From Phreatobacter sp. (GTDB lineage: Bacteria > Pseudomonadota > Alphaproteobacteria > Rhizobiales > Phreatobacteraceae), in assembly GCF_027532945.1 (NCBI RefSeq), contig NZ_JAPZTZ010000004.1:124001-188000 (forward strand): DNA of 64,000 nucleotides, written 5' to 3'. The notes under the pieces were generated by a model, which had not been told where the DNA came from, did not search any database, and was given only the letters and a program-made list of their open reading frames with translations. The position numbers and the translations under genes were made by a program. Shown here in pieces: positions 55,712 through 64,000 of the stretch; position 1 is the stretch's first letter; each line of letters starts with the position of its first letter.

Positions 55712-55772
55712 ACGACGTGGAGATTTGGCCGGCTGGCTTGCGAACCACGCTAAACCATTCGCTAAAAGGCCG
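55712..55772 (+). ncRNA. SAM-II riboswitch
   Basis: SAM-binding H-type pseudoknot upstream of metZ. P1 pairs CGTGG (55716-55720) with CCACG (55745-55749). The conserved loop AGATTTG, GCTTGC, CGCTAAAC and GCTAAAAGG elements of the class are present, and GGCC of the loop can pair with GGCC at about 55768-55771 to close the pseudoknot. The class is known ahead of metZ/metX/metA genes in alphaproteobacteria. Confidence 0.9.
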
Positions 55773-55785
55773 GGCGCGCGGGATC

Positions 55786-55825
55786 AACCCGGCCTCGGCA
55801 CTTGCCGGGCCGGGTTCTGTTTTTT
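55786..55825 (+). terminator. Riboswitch-controlled attenuator terminator
   Basis: AACCCGGCC (55786-55794) pairs with GGCCGGGTT (55808-55816), with an inner CGGC/GCCG stem, then CTG and six T residues. AGGCCGGG at 55767-55774 can instead pair with CCCGGCCT at 55788-55795, an antiterminator that uses bases of the riboswitch pseudoknot. Confidence 0.8.
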
Positions 55826-55864
55826 CCGGGGGACAAGTCCCGGATCGTGCCGTGAGGTCGCGCC

Positions 55865-57091
55865 ATGAAGAAGCCCTTTGATCCCTCCCGCGTTCGGCCG
55901 GCGACCCGGCTGGTCCATGGCGGCACGCTGCGCTCCGAGTTCGGCGAGACCTCCGAGGCGCTGTTCCTGACGCAGGGCCATGTCTACGACAGCGCCGAGC
56001 AGGCCGAGGCCCGCTTCAAGGGCACCGATGCGGGCTTCATCTATGCCCGCTTTTCCAATCCGACCGTGCAGATGTTCGAGGACCGCATCGCGCTGCTCGA
56101 AGGGGCGGAGGCCGCCAAGGCGACGGCTACCGGCATGGCCGCGGTGAACGCGGCCATGTTCGGCCAGCTCTCGGCCGGTGACCACGTGGTGGCCTGCAAG
56201 GCGCTGTTCGGCTCCTGCCGCTACATCATCGAGACGCTGCTGCCGCGCTTCGGCGTGCAGTCGACGCTGGTCGACGGCGCGGACCTCGCCCAGTGGGAGG
56301 CGGCGGTCCGCCCCAATACCAAGGTCTTCTTCCTGGAGAGCCCGACCAATCCGACCCTCGAGGTCTATGACATCGCCGCCATCGTGGCGATCGCTAAGAA
56401 GAGCGGCATCAAGGTCACCGTCGACAACGTCTTCGCCACGCCGATGATGCAGAGCCCGCTGGCGCTCGGCGCCGACTGCGTCGTCTATTCCACCACCAAG
56501 CATATCGACGGCCAGGGCCGCTGCCTCGGCGGCGTCATCCTCGGCTCGAAGCAGTTCATCCAGGACAACGTCTACCAGTATCTGCGCCAGACCGGCCCGG
56601 CCATGAGCCCGTTCAACGCCTGGGTGGTGCTGAAGAGCCTCGAGACCCTGCCGCTGCGCGTCGAGCGCCAGACCTCGAGCGCGGCGAAGGTGGCCGATGC
56701 GCTGTCCTCCCTGCCGGGTGTTACCAAGGTCATCTATCCCGGCCGCAAGGACCATCCGCAATACGAACTCGCCAAGCGCCAGATGAAGGGCGGCTCCACG
56801 CTCATCGCCTTCGAGGTCGAGGGCGGCAAGGCCGGCGCCTTCCGCGTCGCCAATGCGCTGAACATCATCAAGATTTCCAACAATCTCGGTGACTCCAAGA
56901 GCCTCATCACCCATCCGCCGACCACCACCCATGACCGCTTCACGCCGGAAGAGAAGCTGGAAATGGGCATCACCGACGGCCTGCTGCGCCTGTCGGTCGG
57001 CCTCGAGGACCCGGATGATCTGATCGACGACCTCGCCCAGGCGCTGAAGACGCTGGAATGGCCGCACGACGCCAAGATCGTGCGGATCTGA
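55865..57091 (+). CDS. metZ: O-succinylhomoserine sulfhydrylase
   Basis: PLP enzyme that makes homocysteine from O-succinylhomoserine and sulfide. The 408-residue protein has the Cys/Met metabolism signature: FIYARFSNPTV, ATATGMAAVNAAMF, ESPTNPTLEVYDI and the PLP Lys in VYSTTKHIDGQGRCLGG. The substrate is inferred from the MetZ-like N-terminus (RPATRLVHGGTLRSEFGETSE). Expression is probably SAM-repressed through the upstream SAM-II switch and attenuator. Confidence 0.92.
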   Translation: MKKPFDPSRVRPATRLVHGGTLRSEFGETSEALFLTQGHVYDSAEQAEARFKGTDAGFIYARFSNPTVQMFEDRIALLEGAEAAKATATGMAAVNAAMFGQLSAGDHVVACKALFGSCRYIIETLLPRFGVQSTLVDGADLAQWEAAVRPNTKVFFLESPTNPTLEVYDIAAIVAIAKKSGIKVTVDNVFATPMMQSPLALGADCVVYSTTKHIDGQGRCLGGVILGSKQFIQDNVYQYLRQTGPAMSPFNAWVVLKSLETLPLRVERQTSSAAKVADALSSLPGVTKVIYPGRKDHPQYELAKRQMKGGSTLIAFEVEGGKAGAFRVANALNIIKISNNLGDSKSLITHPPTTTHDRFTPEEKLEMGITDGLLRLSVGLEDPDDLIDDLAQALKTLEWPHDAKIVRI

Positions 57092-57104
57092 CGGGCTGTT
57101 GAGG

Positions 57105-57131
57105 GGCAAGGGGTGACGTCCACCCCTTGCC
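57105..57131. terminator. Strong hairpin after metZ, probable terminator without T-run
   Basis: GGCAAGGGGTG (57105-57115) and CACCCCTTGCC (57121-57131) form an 11-bp stem with a 5-nt loop, 14 bp after the metZ stop. No T-tract follows. Confidence 0.5.
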
Positions 57132-57161
57132 GCCCTCGCCGTGCGGTGCCAGAACGCCCCC

Positions 57162-58241
57162 ATGTCCCTGCTCTCGCTCGCCTCGCGCCTCGCCCGTCCG
57201 GTCCTGCTCGCGACCGACCCGGAAACCGGTCACAACCTCGCCGTCGCGGCGCTGAAGACCCTGCCGCTACCGGCCTGCGGCGCCGACGACCGCCGCCTCG
57301 CCGTCTCCGCCTTCGGGCTGTCCTTCCCCAACCCCGTGGGCCTTGCCGCCGGCTTCGACAAGCATGCGGAGGTACCCGATCCGGCGCTCCGCCTCGGCTT
57401 CGGCTTTGTCGAGGTCGGTGGGGTCACGCCGAAACCGCAGGTCGGCAATCCGAAGCCGCGCGTGTTCCGCCTGGTGCCCGACGAGGCGATCATCAACCGC
57501 TACGGCCTCAATTCCGACGGCGTCGATGTGGTCGCCCGCCGCCTCGCCGCACGCGCGGGCAAGCCCGGCATCGTCGGCATCAATATCGGCCCCAACAAGG
57601 ATTCGACCGACCGCGTCGCGGATTACGGCCTGCTCATCGATAAGCTCGGACCCCACGTCTCCTATCTCTCGGTCAATGTTTCCTCGCCCAACACGCCGGG
57701 CCTGCGCGACCTCCAGCAGGCCTCCTTCCTCGACGACGTGCTGGCCCGCTCGATCGAGGCGCGCGACGCCGTGGCGCCGGGCAAGCCGATCCTCGTCAAG
57801 ATTGCGCCCGACCTGTCGCTCGAAGGCCTCGACGACATGGTCAGCGTCTGCCGCCGCCGCCGCGTCGACGGCATGATCGTCTCGAACACCACCATCGCCC
57901 GCCCCGACACGCTCGCCGACCAGGCGACGGCGCGCGAGACCGGCGGCCTGTCGGGCCGGCCGCTCTTCCGCCGCTCCACCGAGATGCTGGCCGAGACCTA
58001 CCGGCGCGTCGAAGGGCAGTTCCCGCTCGTTGGCGTCGGCGGCATCGCCTCACCCGAGGACGCCATCGCCAAGATCGCCGCCGGCGCGACGCTGGTGCAG
58101 CTCTATTCCGCGCTGGTCTTCCGCGGCTTCGGCTTGGTCGAGGAGATCAAGCAGGGGCTCGTCCACCGGCTGATGCGCGAGCGGCTGGCTTCCGTCACCG
58201 ACCTCGTCGGCACGGCCAACGCCGACTGGCGCCTCACCTGA
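57162..58241 (+). CDS. pyrD: Dihydroorotate dehydrogenase (quinone), class 2
   Basis: Membrane-associated flavoenzyme of pyrimidine synthesis; oxidises dihydroorotate with ubiquinone. The 359-residue protein starts [15 protein letters not shown] with the class 2 amphipathic N-terminus, followed by [15 protein letters not shown], the FMN/substrate segment [15 protein letters not shown], catalytic Ser in [13 protein letters not shown] and [12 protein letters not shown]. An upstream in-frame ATG at 57141 is less likely. The 3' end overlaps the MATE gene by 8 bp. Confidence 0.96.
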   Translation: MSLLSLASRLARPVLLATDPETGHNLAVAALKTLPLPACGADDRRLAVSAFGLSFPNPVGLAAGFDKHAEVPDPALRLGFGFVEVGGVTPKPQVGNPKPRVFRLVPDEAIINRYGLNSDGVDVVARRLAARAGKPGIVGINIGPNKDSTDRVADYGLLIDKLGPHVSYLSVNVSSPNTPGLRDLQQASFLDDVLARSIEARDAVAPGKPILVKIAPDLSLEGLDDMVSVCRRRRVDGMIVSNTTIARPDTLADQATARETGGLSGRPLFRRSTEMLAETYRRVEGQFPLVGVGGIASPEDAIAKIAAGATLVQLYSALVFRGFGLVEEIKQGLVHRLMRERLASVTDLVGTANADWRLT

Positions 58242-59565
58242 AGGTCGCGCGCATCAGGCCGGGCATGGCGAGGCCGAGATAGAGGCCGCGCACCGCCTGC
58301 AGGATGAGATAGGCGATCCACAGCCCGTCATTGCCGAGCCCTGAGAGCAGCCACCAGGCCGCAATGAAGGTCGCGAACGAGGCGAGCATGCAGTTGCGCA
58401 TGGCGACCGCCCAGGTCGCGCCGATGAACACGCCGTCGAACAGGAAGGCCATGACCCCCGTGAAGGGCGTCAGCGCCATATAGGGCAGGTAGCGCTTCGC
58501 CTCCGCCCGCACGGCTTCCGATGTCGAGACGAAATCAATCGCCGCGCCGCCGCCGAGGAAGAAGGCGGCCGACGCGACGGCCCCGAAGGTGATGGCCCAG
58601 ATCGATGAGAGCCAGACGGCGCGCCGGAACGAGGCCTCGTCGCGCGCCCCCACCGCCTGTCCGCCGAGCTGCTCGGCGGAAGTGGCGAAGCCGTCGAGGA
58701 AGAAGGCGACGATGCCGACGAAGTTCATGAGGATGGCGTTGGCGGCGAGCACCGTGTCTCCGCCCACCGCACCCTGACGGGTGAAGAAGGCGAGCGAAGC
58801 CAGCAGCGCCGCCGTGCGGATCATGATGTCGCGGTTGATGGCGAAGGTCTGGATGAGGCGGGCGCGGTCGAGAACTACCGTCCAAGGAACAGCAAAGCGC
58901 CAGCCGAGCGAGGCCATCACCACGACGAGGCCCACCGCCGCGCCGATCCACTCCGCCAACGCATTGGCCGTGGCGGCACCGGCAATCCCGAGCCCCAGGC
59001 CTGAGACGAAGAGCACGGTCAGCGCCATGTTGCCGACATTGATGACGATCTGCAGCACCAGCCCCGTCATCGTCCGGGCCTGGCCGATGAGCCAGCCGAG
59101 CACGGCGAAGTTGATGAAGACGGCAGGGATCGAGACGAGGCGGACGGAGACATAGGTGTCGGCCGCAGCCGTCACCGCGGGCGAGGCCCCCATGGCGAGG
59201 AAGATCAGCCAGAGCAGCGGCACCTTCAGGGCAAGGATGGCGAGGCCGCAGCCCATGGCGATGAGCAGGGCGCGGGCGATGACGGCGCGCCGCTCGGTCT
59301 CGTCGGCGCGGCCGCGGGCCTGGGCGGTCAGCCCGATCGTGCCCATGCGCAGGAAGGCGAAGGCCCAGACCAGCATGTCCATGATGACCGCGCCGAGCGC
59401 GACGGCGGCGAGCGCCACCGGATCGCCGAGCCGGCCGATGGCGGCGGTGCTGACGATGCCGAGCAGTGGCGTCGTCACATGGGCGAAGATCATCGGCACC
59501 GCGATGGAGAGGATCCGGCGGTGGCTGACCTCGGGCGGAGCTGAGTGGGGGATGGCCTGCGTCAC
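58234..59565 (-). CDS. MATE family efflux transporter (DinF-like)
   Basis: A 443-residue membrane protein with twelve predicted helices in two six-helix halves, such as [21 protein letters not shown] and the second-half [21 protein letters not shown]. It matches the DinF branch of MATE proteins, which export cationic or oxidised compounds by Na+ or H+ antiport. The start is GTG at 59565 with only a weak ribosome site. Substrate unknown. Confidence 0.9.
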   Translation of the reverse strand: MTQAIPHSAPPEVSHRRILSIAVPMIFAHVTTPLLGIVSTAAIGRLGDPVALAAVALGAVIMDMLVWAFAFLRMGTIGLTAQARGRADETERRAVIARALLIAMGCGLAILALKVPLLWLIFLAMGASPAVTAAADTYVSVRLVSIPAVFINFAVLGWLIGQARTMTGLVLQIVINVGNMALTVLFVSGLGLGIAGAATANALAEWIGAAVGLVVVMASLGWRFAVPWTVVLDRARLIQTFAINRDIMIRTAALLASLAFFTRQGAVGGDTVLAANAILMNFVGIVAFFLDGFATSAEQLGGQAVGARDEASFRRAVWLSSIWAITFGAVASAAFFLGGGAAIDFVSTSEAVRAEAKRYLPYMALTPFTGVMAFLFDGVFIGATWAVAMRNCMLASFATFIAAWWLLSGLGNDGLWIAYLILQAVRGLYLGLAMPGLMRATFR

Positions 59566-59653
59566 CGCTTCGTTCTAGCCGGCGCGCGCGCGGATTTCAG
59601 CCGCCGGACGGGCAGGGGAGCCATGGGGCGGTGGCGGATCGGGGCGGACCGCC

Positions 59654-60541
59654 TCACCCCGTATGCCCGGCCTCCCAGCCGAGCATGGCCTGCTTGCGCG
59701 TCAGTCCCCAGTGATAGCCGGTGAGCGCGCCGGAGCGGCCAAGCACCCGGTGGCAGGGCACGACGAAGGAGATGGGGTTCTTGCCCACCGCCGCGCCCAC
59801 CGCCCGCGCCGCCGTCGGCCGGCCGATATGGCTGGCGATGGTCGAATAGGTCGTCGCCTTGCCCATGGGGATGCGCAGCAGGGTCTCCCAGACGCGCACC
59901 TCGAAATCCGTGCCGATGAGGCAGACGCGGAGTGGCCGTTCTTCGCGCCAGGCCTCCGGGTCGAAGATCCGGTGGGCGAGGGGCGCCGTCACACCGGTAT
60001 CCTCGACGAAGCTTGCCCGCGGCCAGCGGCCCCGCATGTCCGCGAGCGCCGAAGGCTCGCCGCCCGGCTCGCAGAAGCCGACGCCGGCCAGGCCACGCTC
60101 GGTCGCCACGACGATAGCGACGCCGAAGGGCGAGGGGTGGAAGCCGTAGCGCATCACGAGCCCCGCGCCGCCGGTCTTGTACTCGCCCGGCGACATGGCC
60201 TCATGGGTCACGAAGAGGTCGTGCAGGCGCCCCGGCCCGGAATAGCCGACCTCATAGGCCGTATCGAGGACCGAGGCCTCGTCGCGCAGCAGGGAGCGCG
60301 CCGCATCCAGCGTGATGGCCTGCAGGAAGTCCTTTGGCGTCAGCCCGGCCCAGCGGCGGAACAGGTGGTGGAGATGGCCGGGCGACAGGCCGACATGCTC
60401 GGCCATCTCCTCGACGCTCGGCTGGCGGCGCCAGTGGTCGGTGATGAAGGCGAGGGTGCGCCGGACGATCTCGTAATCGTCGGCCGCCTCGGCGAGGCGG
60501 ATCGGGATGCCGTGCTTTTCGAGCTGGACGACGTTGAGCAT
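59654..60541 (-). CDS. AraC-type regulator fused to O6-methylguanine-DNA methyltransferase
   Basis: A 295-residue Ada-like protein. The N-terminal AraC helix-turn-helix covers about 20-115 (VEEMAEHVGLSPGHLHHLFRR). The C-terminal O6-alkylguanine transferase domain has the acceptor Cys in VVPCHRVLGRSGALTGYHWG and the conserved GRPTAARAVGAAVGKNP. The Ada N-terminal zinc/phosphotriester domain is absent, so the sensing mechanism of E. coli Ada does not apply directly. The ATG follows GGAGGCCCCC. Confidence 0.92.
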   Translation of the reverse strand: MLNVVQLEKHGIPIRLAEAADDYEIVRRTLAFITDHWRRQPSVEEMAEHVGLSPGHLHHLFRRWAGLTPKDFLQAITLDAARSLLRDEASVLDTAYEVGYSGPGRLHDLFVTHEAMSPGEYKTGGAGLVMRYGFHPSPFGVAIVVATERGLAGVGFCEPGGEPSALADMRGRWPRASFVEDTGVTAPLAHRIFDPEAWREERPLRVCLIGTDFEVRVWETLLRIPMGKATTYSTIASHIGRPTAARAVGAAVGKNPISFVVPCHRVLGRSGALTGYHWGLTRKQAMLGWEAGHTG

Positions 60542-60608
60542 GGGGGCCTCCGCGGCTGAACCTGCCCGCAAGATTGCGCCGGCCGGGCGGTCCCCGCCAC
60601 CCGATTTC

Positions 60609-61076
60609 TCAGCCCTCGGCGATGTCCGCGACCTGGCCCCCGCTGATCCGCACGAGATCGTCGAAGCGCGTCTCGAACACGGCGTTCGGCGCGCCCGCCG
60701 CCGCCCAGATGCGATCGAGCGTGCCGAGATCCTGGTCGATCAGCACGATCGGCGGTGTGAGATGCCCGACCGGCGCGACGCCGCCGATGGCGAAGCCCGT
60801 GACCTGCCGCACCCAGGTGGCGTCCGGCCGTTCGACCGGCGTGCCGACAATCGCCGCCACCTTCGCCGCGTCGATACGGTTCACGCCGGAAGCGACGACC
60901 AGCACGGGGCGGTCCCCGGCGCGGAAGAGGATCGACTTGGCGATCTGCGCCACCTCGCAGCCGACCGCCGCGGCGGCATCCGCGGCCGTGCGCGTGCTCG
61001 CCGGAAAGGTGACGATCGCGTCGGAATGGCCGGAGGCCGTGAGGGCCTGCCTCACCCGATCCACCGAACCGGCCAT
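60609..61076 (-). CDS. YbaK/EbsC-type aminoacyl-tRNA deacylase family protein
   Basis: A 155-residue protein of the YbaK/ProX fold, which hydrolyses mischarged tRNAs such as Cys-tRNAPro or Ala-tRNAPro. Motifs are VAQIAKSILFRAG near residue 45 (the conserved Lys), DAAKVAAIVG and TGFAIGGVAPVGH near the active site. Specificity between Cys and Ala editing cannot be told. Confidence 0.88.
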   Translation of the reverse strand: MAGSVDRVRQALTASGHSDAIVTFPASTRTAADAAAAVGCEVAQIAKSILFRAGDRPVLVVASGVNRIDAAKVAAIVGTPVERPDATWVRQVTGFAIGGVAPVGHLTPPIVLIDQDLGTLDRIWAAAGAPNAVFETRFDDLVRISGGQVADIAEG

Positions 61077-61087
61077 GGTTGATCTCC

Positions 61088-61624
61088 TCAGTCGAAGCGC
61101 GTGCGATCCGGTCCGCGCTTAGCCTCGGCAAGCGCCGCCGACAAGGCCTTGCCGAAGCCCTCGCGCTCGACCGGCGGCAGGAAGGTCGCAATGTCGAGCT
61201 GCCGCCGCCCTTCGTCCAGCGTCAGGGCGAGAACCTGACCGTCCTCCTCGTCACGCTTCTGCGTGAGCCGCGTCCAGGCCGGGTTGAACCGCCACTCCCG
61301 GGCATGGCCGTGCCAGGTCACCTTGCGGATTCTGAGCTCTGTCGGGGTGACGATGACCTCCTCGAAGGCCCGGGCATGGCGGTAATTGGCACGGAAGGCG
61401 AGGAAGATGATCAGCACGTCGAGCCCGAGGAAGGGCAGGACGGGCCAGGCGCCGATGGCGGTGAAGATGACAGCGCCGATGAGGTTGAGGGCGCCCACCG
61501 CGACCATCAGGGCGATGAAGCCGGGCCATCCCATCGAGCGGTGGGGTGTGAGGATCGCCGCGAAGAGCGGCGGATCGTCGGCGTCGGCGAGGGCCGCGCC
61601 CGCATGCATATTGCCGGTGCTCAT
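61088..61624 (-). CDS. DUF2244 membrane protein
   Basis: A 178-residue protein with two membrane helices near 30-80 (PGFIALMVAVGALNLIGAVIF, WPVLPFLGLDVLIIFLAF) and a C-terminal domain with the family segment RANYRHARAFEEVIVTPTEL and a WxWRFNPAW-like Trp pattern (GHAREWRFNPAWTRL). DUF2244 proteins are common next to endonuclease III genes in alphaproteobacteria. Its start codon overlaps that of nth on the other strand. Function unknown. Confidence 0.85.
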   Translation of the reverse strand: MSTGNMHAGAALADADDPPLFAAILTPHRSMGWPGFIALMVAVGALNLIGAVIFTAIGAWPVLPFLGLDVLIIFLAFRANYRHARAFEEVIVTPTELRIRKVTWHGHAREWRFNPAWTRLTQKRDEEDGQVLALTLDEGRRQLDIATFLPPVEREGFGKALSAALAEAKRGPDRTRFD

Positions 61625-62438
61625 GACGACCGACTATACGAGCCTCATGCCCGGTCCGACCACATCGAAGTCGTCATCGAAGCCCTCCTCGCCCAAGCCG
61701 AAAAAGCCGGCGCGCAAACGGGCGCCGAAGGTCACCGCCGGCATGGCGCTCGCCAACACCGCTGCGGCCAAGGCGGCCGCCAAGCGCCGCAAGCGCGACG
61801 GCCTGACGCCGGCCGAGATCGAGGCGATCTTCTTCCGCTTCCACGAGGTCGAGCCCGAACCGAAGGGCGAGCTCGAAAGCGTCAATGCCTACACGCTGCT
61901 GGTGGCCGTGGTGCTGTCGGCACAGGCGACAGATGTCGGCGTCAACAAGGCGACGCGGCCGCTATTCCAGGTGGTCGACACGCCGGAGAAGATGGTGGCT
62001 CTCGGTGAGGAGGGCCTCGTCTCCTACATCAAGACCATCGGCCTCTTCCGCAACAAGGCGAAGAACGTCATCGCCCTGTCACGCCTGCTGATCGAGCGGC
62101 ACGGCGGCGACGTCCCGGTGGACCGCGAGGCGCTGGAGCAGCTTCCCGGGGTGGGGCGCAAGACCGCCAATGTCGTGCTCAACATGGCCTTCGGCATTCC
62201 CACCATCGCGGTGGACACACATCTGTTCCGCGTCGCCAACCGCACGGGCCTTGCGCCCGGCGCGACGCCGCTCGCCGTCGAGCTTGGCCTTGAGAAGGTG
62301 GTGCCGGATGCCTACCGCCTCCATGCCCACCACTGGCTGATCCTGCACGGCCGTTACATCTGCAAGGCGGCGAAGCCGGATTGTCCGCGCTGCGTCATCG
62401 CCGACATCTGCCGCTTCGAGCAGAAGACGCCGGCCTGA
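61623..62438 (+). CDS. nth: Endonuclease III
   Basis: DNA glycosylase/AP lyase for oxidised pyrimidines. The 271-residue protein has about 55 extra N-terminal residues rich in Lys, Ser and Pro. The core has the helix-hairpin-helix LPGVGRKTANVVLNMAFG with the catalytic Lys, the catalytic Asp in VDTHLFRVANR and the [4Fe-4S] Cys motif C-x6-C-x2-C-x5-C (CKAAKPDCPRCVIADIC). ATG 61623 overlaps the divergent DUF2244 start; ATG 61647 is an alternative that would shorten the basic tail. Confidence 0.94.
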   Translation: MTTDYTSLMPGPTTSKSSSKPSSPKPKKPARKRAPKVTAGMALANTAAAKAAAKRRKRDGLTPAEIEAIFFRFHEVEPEPKGELESVNAYTLLVAVVLSAQATDVGVNKATRPLFQVVDTPEKMVALGEEGLVSYIKTIGLFRNKAKNVIALSRLLIERHGGDVPVDREALEQLPGVGRKTANVVLNMAFGIPTIAVDTHLFRVANRTGLAPGATPLAVELGLEKVVPDAYRLHAHHWLILHGRYICKAAKPDCPRCVIADICRFEQKTPA

Positions 62439-62560
62439 TCGCGCCGGCAGAGGCGGGGCCAAAAGGGCAAGGCACCATCCGTCACACCCGCCTTCCCCTC
62501 CGGCCTGCTTTCGCTAAGATCGCCGCGATAAAGGGCCCCGCCGGGGGCCGGGAGGATGAA

Positions 62561-63787
62561 ATGACCCAATCGACCCGCCTGTCCCGCCGTACCGTCATGG
62601 TCGGCGCTGCCGCCGCCTTCGCCGCGCCCGCCATCGTCAAGGCGCAAGGCCAGACCCTCAAGATCGGCTCGCTGCTGCCGCGCTCCGGCTTCTTCGCCCA
62701 GGCTGGCCAGTCCATGCATCGCGGCGCGCTCGCCGCGCCTGAGCTCCTCGCCCAGCTCGGCTACCGCGTCGAGATCGTCCATATCGACACGGAATCCAAC
62801 GCCGACGTGGCCCGCACCCAGGCCGAGCGCGCCATCAATGAGGGCTGCCACGTCCTCACCGGCGCCTTTGATTCCGGCCACACCCTCGCCATCGCCCAGG
62901 TGACCGAGCAGCGGCAGATCCCCTTCGTGGTGAACGTCGCCGCCGCCCCGCAGATCACCGAGCAGGGCTACAAGTTCCTCGTGCGCAACTTCCAGACCGG
63001 CGGCCAGCTCGTCACCAATGGCCTGCGCCTCATCAAGGACGTGATGGATGCGAAGTCCATCAAGTTCGACAAGGCGGTCTTCCTGCACGCCAACGACACG
63101 TTCGGCACCGCCCAGCGCAACGCCATGGACGCCATCTGGCCCCGTGTCGGCCTGCCGATCGAGCTTGTCGACAAGATCGCCTACGATCCGCGCGCCCAGG
63201 ACCTCTCCGTCGAGGTCACCCGGATCCGCTCCCTCAACCCCGACCTCGTCATGTGCGTCACCCGCGCCTCGGACGCCATCAAGATGGTGCGCGACATGGT
63301 GCGCCAGCGCTTCCAGCCGAAGGCCATCATCTCGCCGGGCTCGCCGGGCTTCTACGACGAAGAGTTCTACCAGGCCCTCGGCCCTCTGGCGGATTTCGTG
63401 ATGTTCGGCCTGCCCTGGGCGAACCCCAAGGCGACGATGACCCAGGCCTTCGAGCGCGCCTTCGTCAAGGCCAACCCCAACAACCGCTTTGCCGTCGACA
63501 GCTTCAATGCCGGCTTCACCTTCGAGGGCCTGCTCATCGCGGCAGATGCCTTCAAGCGCGCCGGCACCACCAGCGGCCCGCAGCTCATGGAGGCGGTGCG
63601 CGCCACCAACATCACCGACCACGTGATGATCGGCGGTCCCATCACCTTCGACGCCAAGGGGCAGAACCCCAACATCGGCTCGGCACTGGTGCAGAATATC
63701 AGGCGCACCGCGACCGTCGTCCTGCCGAAGGACGTGGCCCTGGCCGAGCCGGTCCTGCCGCTGCCGGCCTGGCAGGGGCGGAGCTGA
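62561..63787 (+). CDS. Branched-chain amino acid-type ABC transporter substrate-binding protein
   Basis: Periplasmic receptor of the LivJ family, 408 residues, with a Tat-like signal (LSRRTVMVGAAAAFAAPAIV). The mature part has two periplasmic-binding-protein lobes typical of this family (LKIGSLLPRSGFFAQAGQSM, DLVMCVTRASDAIKMVRD). The ATG has GGAGGATGAA upstream. It precedes a LivH-type permease, the usual order, so the operon continues to the right. The substrate may be an amino acid, urea or an aromatic compound. Confidence 0.9.
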   Translation: MTQSTRLSRRTVMVGAAAAFAAPAIVKAQGQTLKIGSLLPRSGFFAQAGQSMHRGALAAPELLAQLGYRVEIVHIDTESNADVARTQAERAINEGCHVLTGAFDSGHTLAIAQVTEQRQIPFVVNVAAAPQITEQGYKFLVRNFQTGGQLVTNGLRLIKDVMDAKSIKFDKAVFLHANDTFGTAQRNAMDAIWPRVGLPIELVDKIAYDPRAQDLSVEVTRIRSLNPDLVMCVTRASDAIKMVRDMVRQRFQPKAIISPGSPGFYDEEFYQALGPLADFVMFGLPWANPKATMTQAFERAFVKANPNNRFAVDSFNAGFTFEGLLIAADAFKRAGTTSGPQLMEAVRATNITDHVMIGGPITFDAKGQNPNIGSALVQNIRRTATVVLPKDVALAEPVLPLPAWQGRS

Positions 63788-63913
63788 GGCGAGGCGTCTA
63801 TACCGCTGAGACGGGGCGTCGCATGGTCGGCGCCCCTTCCGGTACGGATGTTGCTCCCGCTGCGCTGACCGTTTAACTCGCCCTGTCGCATCGCACCGGG
63901 ATCGTCAACGCCC

Positions 63914-64000
63914 ATGCTCTGGTCGCTCTATGCCAACGTCCTCGTCCAGGGCGTCCTGACCGGCCTCGTCTATGGCCTGATGGCGCTCGGGCTCTCCGTC
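63914..64000 (+). CDS. Branched-chain amino acid ABC permease, LivH type (5' part only)
   Basis: The first 29 residues read MLWSLYANVLVQGVLTGLVY with a GLMALGLSV continuation, the conserved start of the LivH permease family. The window ends inside the first membrane segment. It lies 126 bp after the substrate-binding protein gene. Confidence 0.85.
   Translation, partial: MLWSLYANVLVQGVLTGLVYGLMALGLSV

Overview
The window is GC-rich, densely coded bacterial chromosome from an alphaproteobacterium, most likely of the order Hyphomicrobiales (Rhizobiales). Support: sdhC-sdhD-sdhA order, a SAM-II riboswitch ahead of metZ, an iron-responsive-operator-like TGA-N9-TCA box ahead of bfd, 6S RNA ahead of 5-formyltetrahydrofolate cyclo-ligase, the miaB-phoH-ybeY-CBS-lnt-XRE-metK-trmB cluster, and alphaproteobacterial families (DUF2336, TIGR02301, DUF1194, DUF2244). 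The genus cannot be fixed from sequence alone. There is no prophage, transposon, CRISPR array, tRNA or rRNA; most of the content is core chromosome.

Layout. 1-5.4 kb: zapE (cut by the left edge), divergent sdhCDA closed by a terminator with no sdhB, an FkbM methyltransferase and a membrane protein. 5.4-13.3 kb: xerC, bfr and bfd, priA, ygfZ, a dihydroorotase-family gene with an overlapping methyltransferase, and a DUF2336 protein. 13.4-20.5 kb: small envelope or unknown proteins, a NUDIX hydrolase, a YedK/SRAP DNA-protein crosslink protein, a small secreted protein coupled to a chemoreceptor, and an FAD-linked D-2-hydroxyacid dehydrogenase. 20.5-25.2 kb: 6S RNA, a REP-like palindrome, 5-FCL, a YmdB-like phosphoesterase, aroC, an HTH-RibB-RibA-like fusion behind a perfect palindrome, and a second REP-like palindrome. 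25.2-32.9 kb: enoyl-CoA hydratase and acyl-CoA dehydrogenase, tsaC-like, then dxs-tlyA-RNA methyltransferase with overlapping start/stop codons.

33-41.4 kb: pirin, an atypical SDR, a Tat-exported VOC protein, DUF1194, an HDAC-like deacetylase with xseB, a small secreted protein, an MHS-type transporter with a large extra-membrane insert, and DUF2147. 41.5-43.2 kb: a HAMP chemoreceptor. 43.5-53.3 kb: the tRNA/rRNA maturation, envelope and SAM cluster (miaB, phoH, ybeY, CBS protein, lnt, XRE regulator, metK, trmB). 53.3-64 kb: M20 amidohydrolase, long-form dCTP deaminase, metZ under a SAM-II attenuator, pyrD, MATE exporter, AraC-MGMT protein, YbaK-type deacylase, DUF2244, nth, and the start of a branched-chain amino acid ABC operon.

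Themes. Methionine/SAM metabolism appears as metK (SAM synthesis), metZ (sulfur assimilation, with SAM feedback through RNA) and several SAM-dependent methyltransferases. Iron storage and release (bfr, bfd) carries iron-regulator-like sites. The most unusual item is the riboflavin enzyme fused to a DNA-binding domain with a candidate operator immediately upstream, which looks like a self-regulating enzyme. Functional calls rest on recognised motifs and family knowledge; regulatory sites are pattern-based and untested.
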